Shown one piece after another: positions 62,415 through 64,000 of a stretch of 64,000 nt of DNA. Under the pieces are notes generated by a model. It worked only from the letters and a program-made list of their open reading frames with translations, made no database searches and was not told where the DNA came from. The stretch is from positions 124,001-188,000 of the forward strand of contig NZ_FNYS01000003.1 in assembly GCF_900109075.1 (NCBI RefSeq), written 5' to 3'. The position numbers were made by a program, and so were the translations under genes. The stretch comes from Myroides marinus. GTDB taxonomy: Bacteria > Bacteroidota > Bacteroidia > Flavobacteriales > Flavobacteriaceae. Every line of letters starts with the position of its first letter. Position 1 is the first letter of the stretch.

Positions 62415-62654
62415 CTATTTTACAGACTCGTTTTCTGTGTCTATAGTGCTTTTAGACTCTGTAACTGCTTCTTTAGCCATTGCAGAGTTTGTATTAGTTT
62501 CTCTAGTAGCTTGTTTGAATTCTTTAATTCCTGTTCCAAGTCCTTTCATTAATTCTGGAATTTTTTTACCTCCAAAAAGTAATAAAGCTATTGCAACAAC
62601 AACTATTAATTCTGAAGGAGCTACTCCTCCTAAAGGGATGATTGTTGAAATCAT
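62415..62654 (-). CDS. tatA: twin-arginine translocase subunit TatA/TatE
   Basis: 79 residues. Membrane helix about 14-29 ([20 protein letters not shown]), the FG hinge ([16 protein letters not shown]) and an amphipathic helix, followed by a charged C-tail. Together with TatC (not in this window) it forms the Tat pore for folded proteins. The -7 box ends 4 bases before the ATG, so the message should be leaderless or nearly so. Confidence 0.92.
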   Translation of the reverse strand: MISTIIPLGGVAPSELIVVVAIALLLFGGKKIPELMKGLGTGIKEFKQATRETNTNSAMAKEAVTESKSTIDTENESVK

Positions 62655-62658
62655 ATTG

Positions 62659-62686
62659 CAAAGTTATTTTGATTGAGAGAAACAAA
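62659..62686 (-). promoter_or_regulatory. tatA promoter abutting the start codon
   Basis: Minus strand: -33 TTTG (62686-62683), 16-base spacer, -7 TAACTTTG (62666-62659), then CAAT and the ATG at 62654. Confidence 0.6.
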
Positions 62687-62758
62687 TGTAATTAAGAGAT
62701 TTATTACATAAATATTTTTTAACATGATTTTAATTGTGATTTATTCAATCAAAAGCTC

Positions 62759-63829
62759 TTATGTTACAACTTTGGTAATATAATTCGAGTTCATAATTCT
62801 TAATATTCCCATATAATTCATGTGAAATGAAATAGTATCTCCAACTTTCAGACTGTTAGGGTTGTCCTGTAAGTCTATCACCATCATATCTGAGCTAGAA
62901 CCTACAAATGTAATAGCGGTATTAATAGGGGTGATGTGAGCCTCTTCAATATCTAATAAGCCTAAATCTATAATAGCTCTATAGTTAACGCTATTTTCCC
63001 ACGCAGGGTCTAGTTCTACTTTCTCACCTGTCATTTTTAGACCTATTTCTCCATCTGGCATCATTGGCTTTTCATGAAGTTCGATGATTTCAGCATGTAA
63101 GGTAAAGACATTTTGTTTGAAGTCTTCATACTCTGTATTATCATAAGCATTGGTTCCCATAAATAAGGTTTCACCAATTCGGAAGTGATTGATATCGGCT
63201 GGTAATGTTTTATTTAGAACAAGTGGAATAGTTACTGATGCTCCACCTGATAAATAAGGTATCTTACGATTAAACTTAAGCTCTAGAAGTTCTTTATATA
63301 GGCTTAACTGGATAAGCTTATCCTGATTAGGTAGAACACCATACATACAGGTTAGATTAGTTCCTAAACCAATAACTTCAATATTTGGCAGTGTAAATAC
63401 CTGTTTGTAAAAGTCAATTAGCTCTTCTCTTAACACTCCTTCTCTAAGTTCTCCAAGCTCTACCATAATGACTATCTTATGTGTTTTATTCTGCTTAGTC
63501 GCTTCTTCTGATAGAAGTTTTATAGTTTCTAATTCTGTATTGAAACTAATATCTGCATATTCTATTATCTCATCAATACTTCCATTAGGAGCAGGTTTGA
63601 TGTAAATAGTTTCAATAGACTGGTTTAGTTTCTTTATCATTTTTAGATTAGAAACTCTAGAATCGCATATTTGTTTAGGATTAAGCGCTAATACTTCCTT
63701 TAAGAATGTCTCATTACCACACAGTAGTTTCCCTACAACAGCCCAGTCAATTCCTTTATGCTTAAATAGTGTATCAAGATTGTTGAAGTTGTGTTTTAAT
63801 TTTTCGGTATCTAATGTTATAAAAGCCAT
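62759..63829 (-). CDS. alanine/ornithine racemase family PLP enzyme
   Basis: 356 residues, fold-type III PLP enzyme. PLP lysine K34 in DWAVVGKLLCGN; YLSGGASVTIP and HFRIGETLFMG further along hold phosphate and tyrosine-side residues. This branch includes ornithine racemase (Orr) rather than classical alr, and lacks the usual Alr C-terminal active-site tyrosine region. It racemises an amino acid for wall or D-amino-acid metabolism; substrate not certain. Its ATG is 3 bases after the stop of the next minus gene, so the two are coupled. Confidence 0.85.
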   Translation of the reverse strand: MAFITLDTEKLKHNFNNLDTLFKHKGIDWAVVGKLLCGNETFLKEVLALNPKQICDSRVSNLKMIKKLNQSIETIYIKPAPNGSIDEIIEYADISFNTELETIKLLSEEATKQNKTHKIVIMVELGELREGVLREELIDFYKQVFTLPNIEVIGLGTNLTCMYGVLPNQDKLIQLSLYKELLELKFNRKIPYLSGGASVTIPLVLNKTLPADINHFRIGETLFMGTNAYDNTEYEDFKQNVFTLHAEIIELHEKPMMPDGEIGLKMTGEKVELDPAWENSVNYRAIIDLGLLDIEEAHITPINTAITFVGSSSDMMVIDLQDNPNSLKVGDTISFHMNYMGILRIMNSNYITKVVT

Positions 63830-63832
63830 CTA

Positions 63833-64000
63833 TTACTCTCTAGTTAATCTCATTTCGATATATTTCTTCTCAAATCCTTTTCTTTCATAAAGGTTTTGAG
63901 CAGGATTATCTCTGTCAACGTGTAAGGCAATAGACCCTTTAGCTTCTGTTTTTACTCTATCTAGTAATTGCCCCCCTAAACCTTGTCCTCGTACACTAGC
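63833..64000 (-). CDS. GNAT family N-acetyltransferase, 5'-truncated by window edge
   Basis: Only the C-terminal 55 residues lie in the window: the acetyl-CoA loop ASVRGQGLGGQLL, then ALHVDRDNPAQNLYERKGFEKKYIEMRL and the TAA at 63833. The start is beyond base 64000. It runs into the racemase gene with a 3-base gap, so this acetyltransferase and the racemase are probably one operon, perhaps acting on the same amino acid. Confidence 0.8.
   Translation of the reverse strand, partial: ASVRGQGLGGQLLDRVKTEAKGSIALHVDRDNPAQNLYERKGFEKKYIEMRLTRE

Noticed and set aside
1..64000. CRISPR arrays, tRNA or rRNA genes, prophage or insertion sequence
   Set aside because: No regularly spaced repeats, no cloverleaf or TpsiC-type consensus noticed in the gaps, no transposase or integrase motif in any frame read. 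A tRNAscan or Infernal run would be decisive for small RNAs.

Overview
The window is a stretch of low-GC chromosome from a member of the Bacteroidota, almost certainly Flavobacteriaceae; a Myroides-like genus is my best guess from overall protein style, but no single gene proves it. The supporting evidence is: several promoters of the Bacteroidota type (TTG or TTTG near -33, TAnnTTTG near -7), a SusC/SusD pair driven by a one-protein hybrid sensor/AraC regulator, small families typical of this group (DUF3810, DUF3820, a CAL67264-like membrane protein, a LysM/periplasmic-binding-protein fusion), and weak or absent Shine-Dalgarno sequences. I saw no rRNA, tRNA, CRISPR array, transposase, integrase or phage structural gene. 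The window cuts two genes: the 5' end of holA on the left and the 5' end of a GNAT acetyltransferase on the right.

Layout. 1-16.5 kb: holA (partial), a small membrane protein, an ABC-2 exporter pair, a DUF1275 membrane protein, a possible zinc-ribbon mini-protein, ettA, an MBL-fold hydrolase, gltS (minus), guaA, a LysM/PBP1 lipid-free secreted protein with DUF3820, type II NADH dehydrogenase, a DUF3810 metalloprotease-like membrane protein (minus) and a thioredoxin-like 2Fe-2S protein. 16.6-28 kb: a secreted protein, a propeller-like protein, a NUDIX hydrolase, a TonB-dependent outer-membrane barrel (minus), a GNAT / LytS-type kinase / LytTR regulator cluster, an ornithine cyclodeaminase-family gene flanked by two copies of a direct repeat, a hotdog thioesterase and a deoxyhypusine-synthase-like enzyme.

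28.7-40.7 kb is the most coherent accessory unit: a giant periplasmic-propeller/AraC regulator, SusC, SusD, a two-domain enzyme (phospholipase-C/GDPD-like plus alkaline phosphatase) and a calcineurin-like phosphoesterase. This reads as a SusCD-type uptake locus for a phosphate-ester compound rather than a plain polysaccharide. The regulator has lost every residue needed for His-Asp phosphorelay, and a 12-bp direct repeat with exactly 21-bp period sits just upstream of susC as its likely operator.

40.7-64 kb: a lipoprotein, an S41 peptidase, a sterol-desaturase-type hydroxylase, an unknown secreted protein, aminopeptidase P, an AraC-like protein, a GNAT protein, aroC, a histidine-degradation operon (hutI-hutG) that continues into an OmpR/HAMP two-component system, corA, an LLM flavin enzyme, a MocR regulator with a probable self-operator, two small hypotheticals, an OmpA-like protein, purC, tatA, an ornithine/alanine-racemase-family enzyme and the cut GNAT gene. 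Most transcription units end in clear rho-independent hairpins, several placed to serve two convergent genes. A 99-bp palindromic repeat occurs three times in intergenic DNA (3.5, 28.1 and 56.2 kb).
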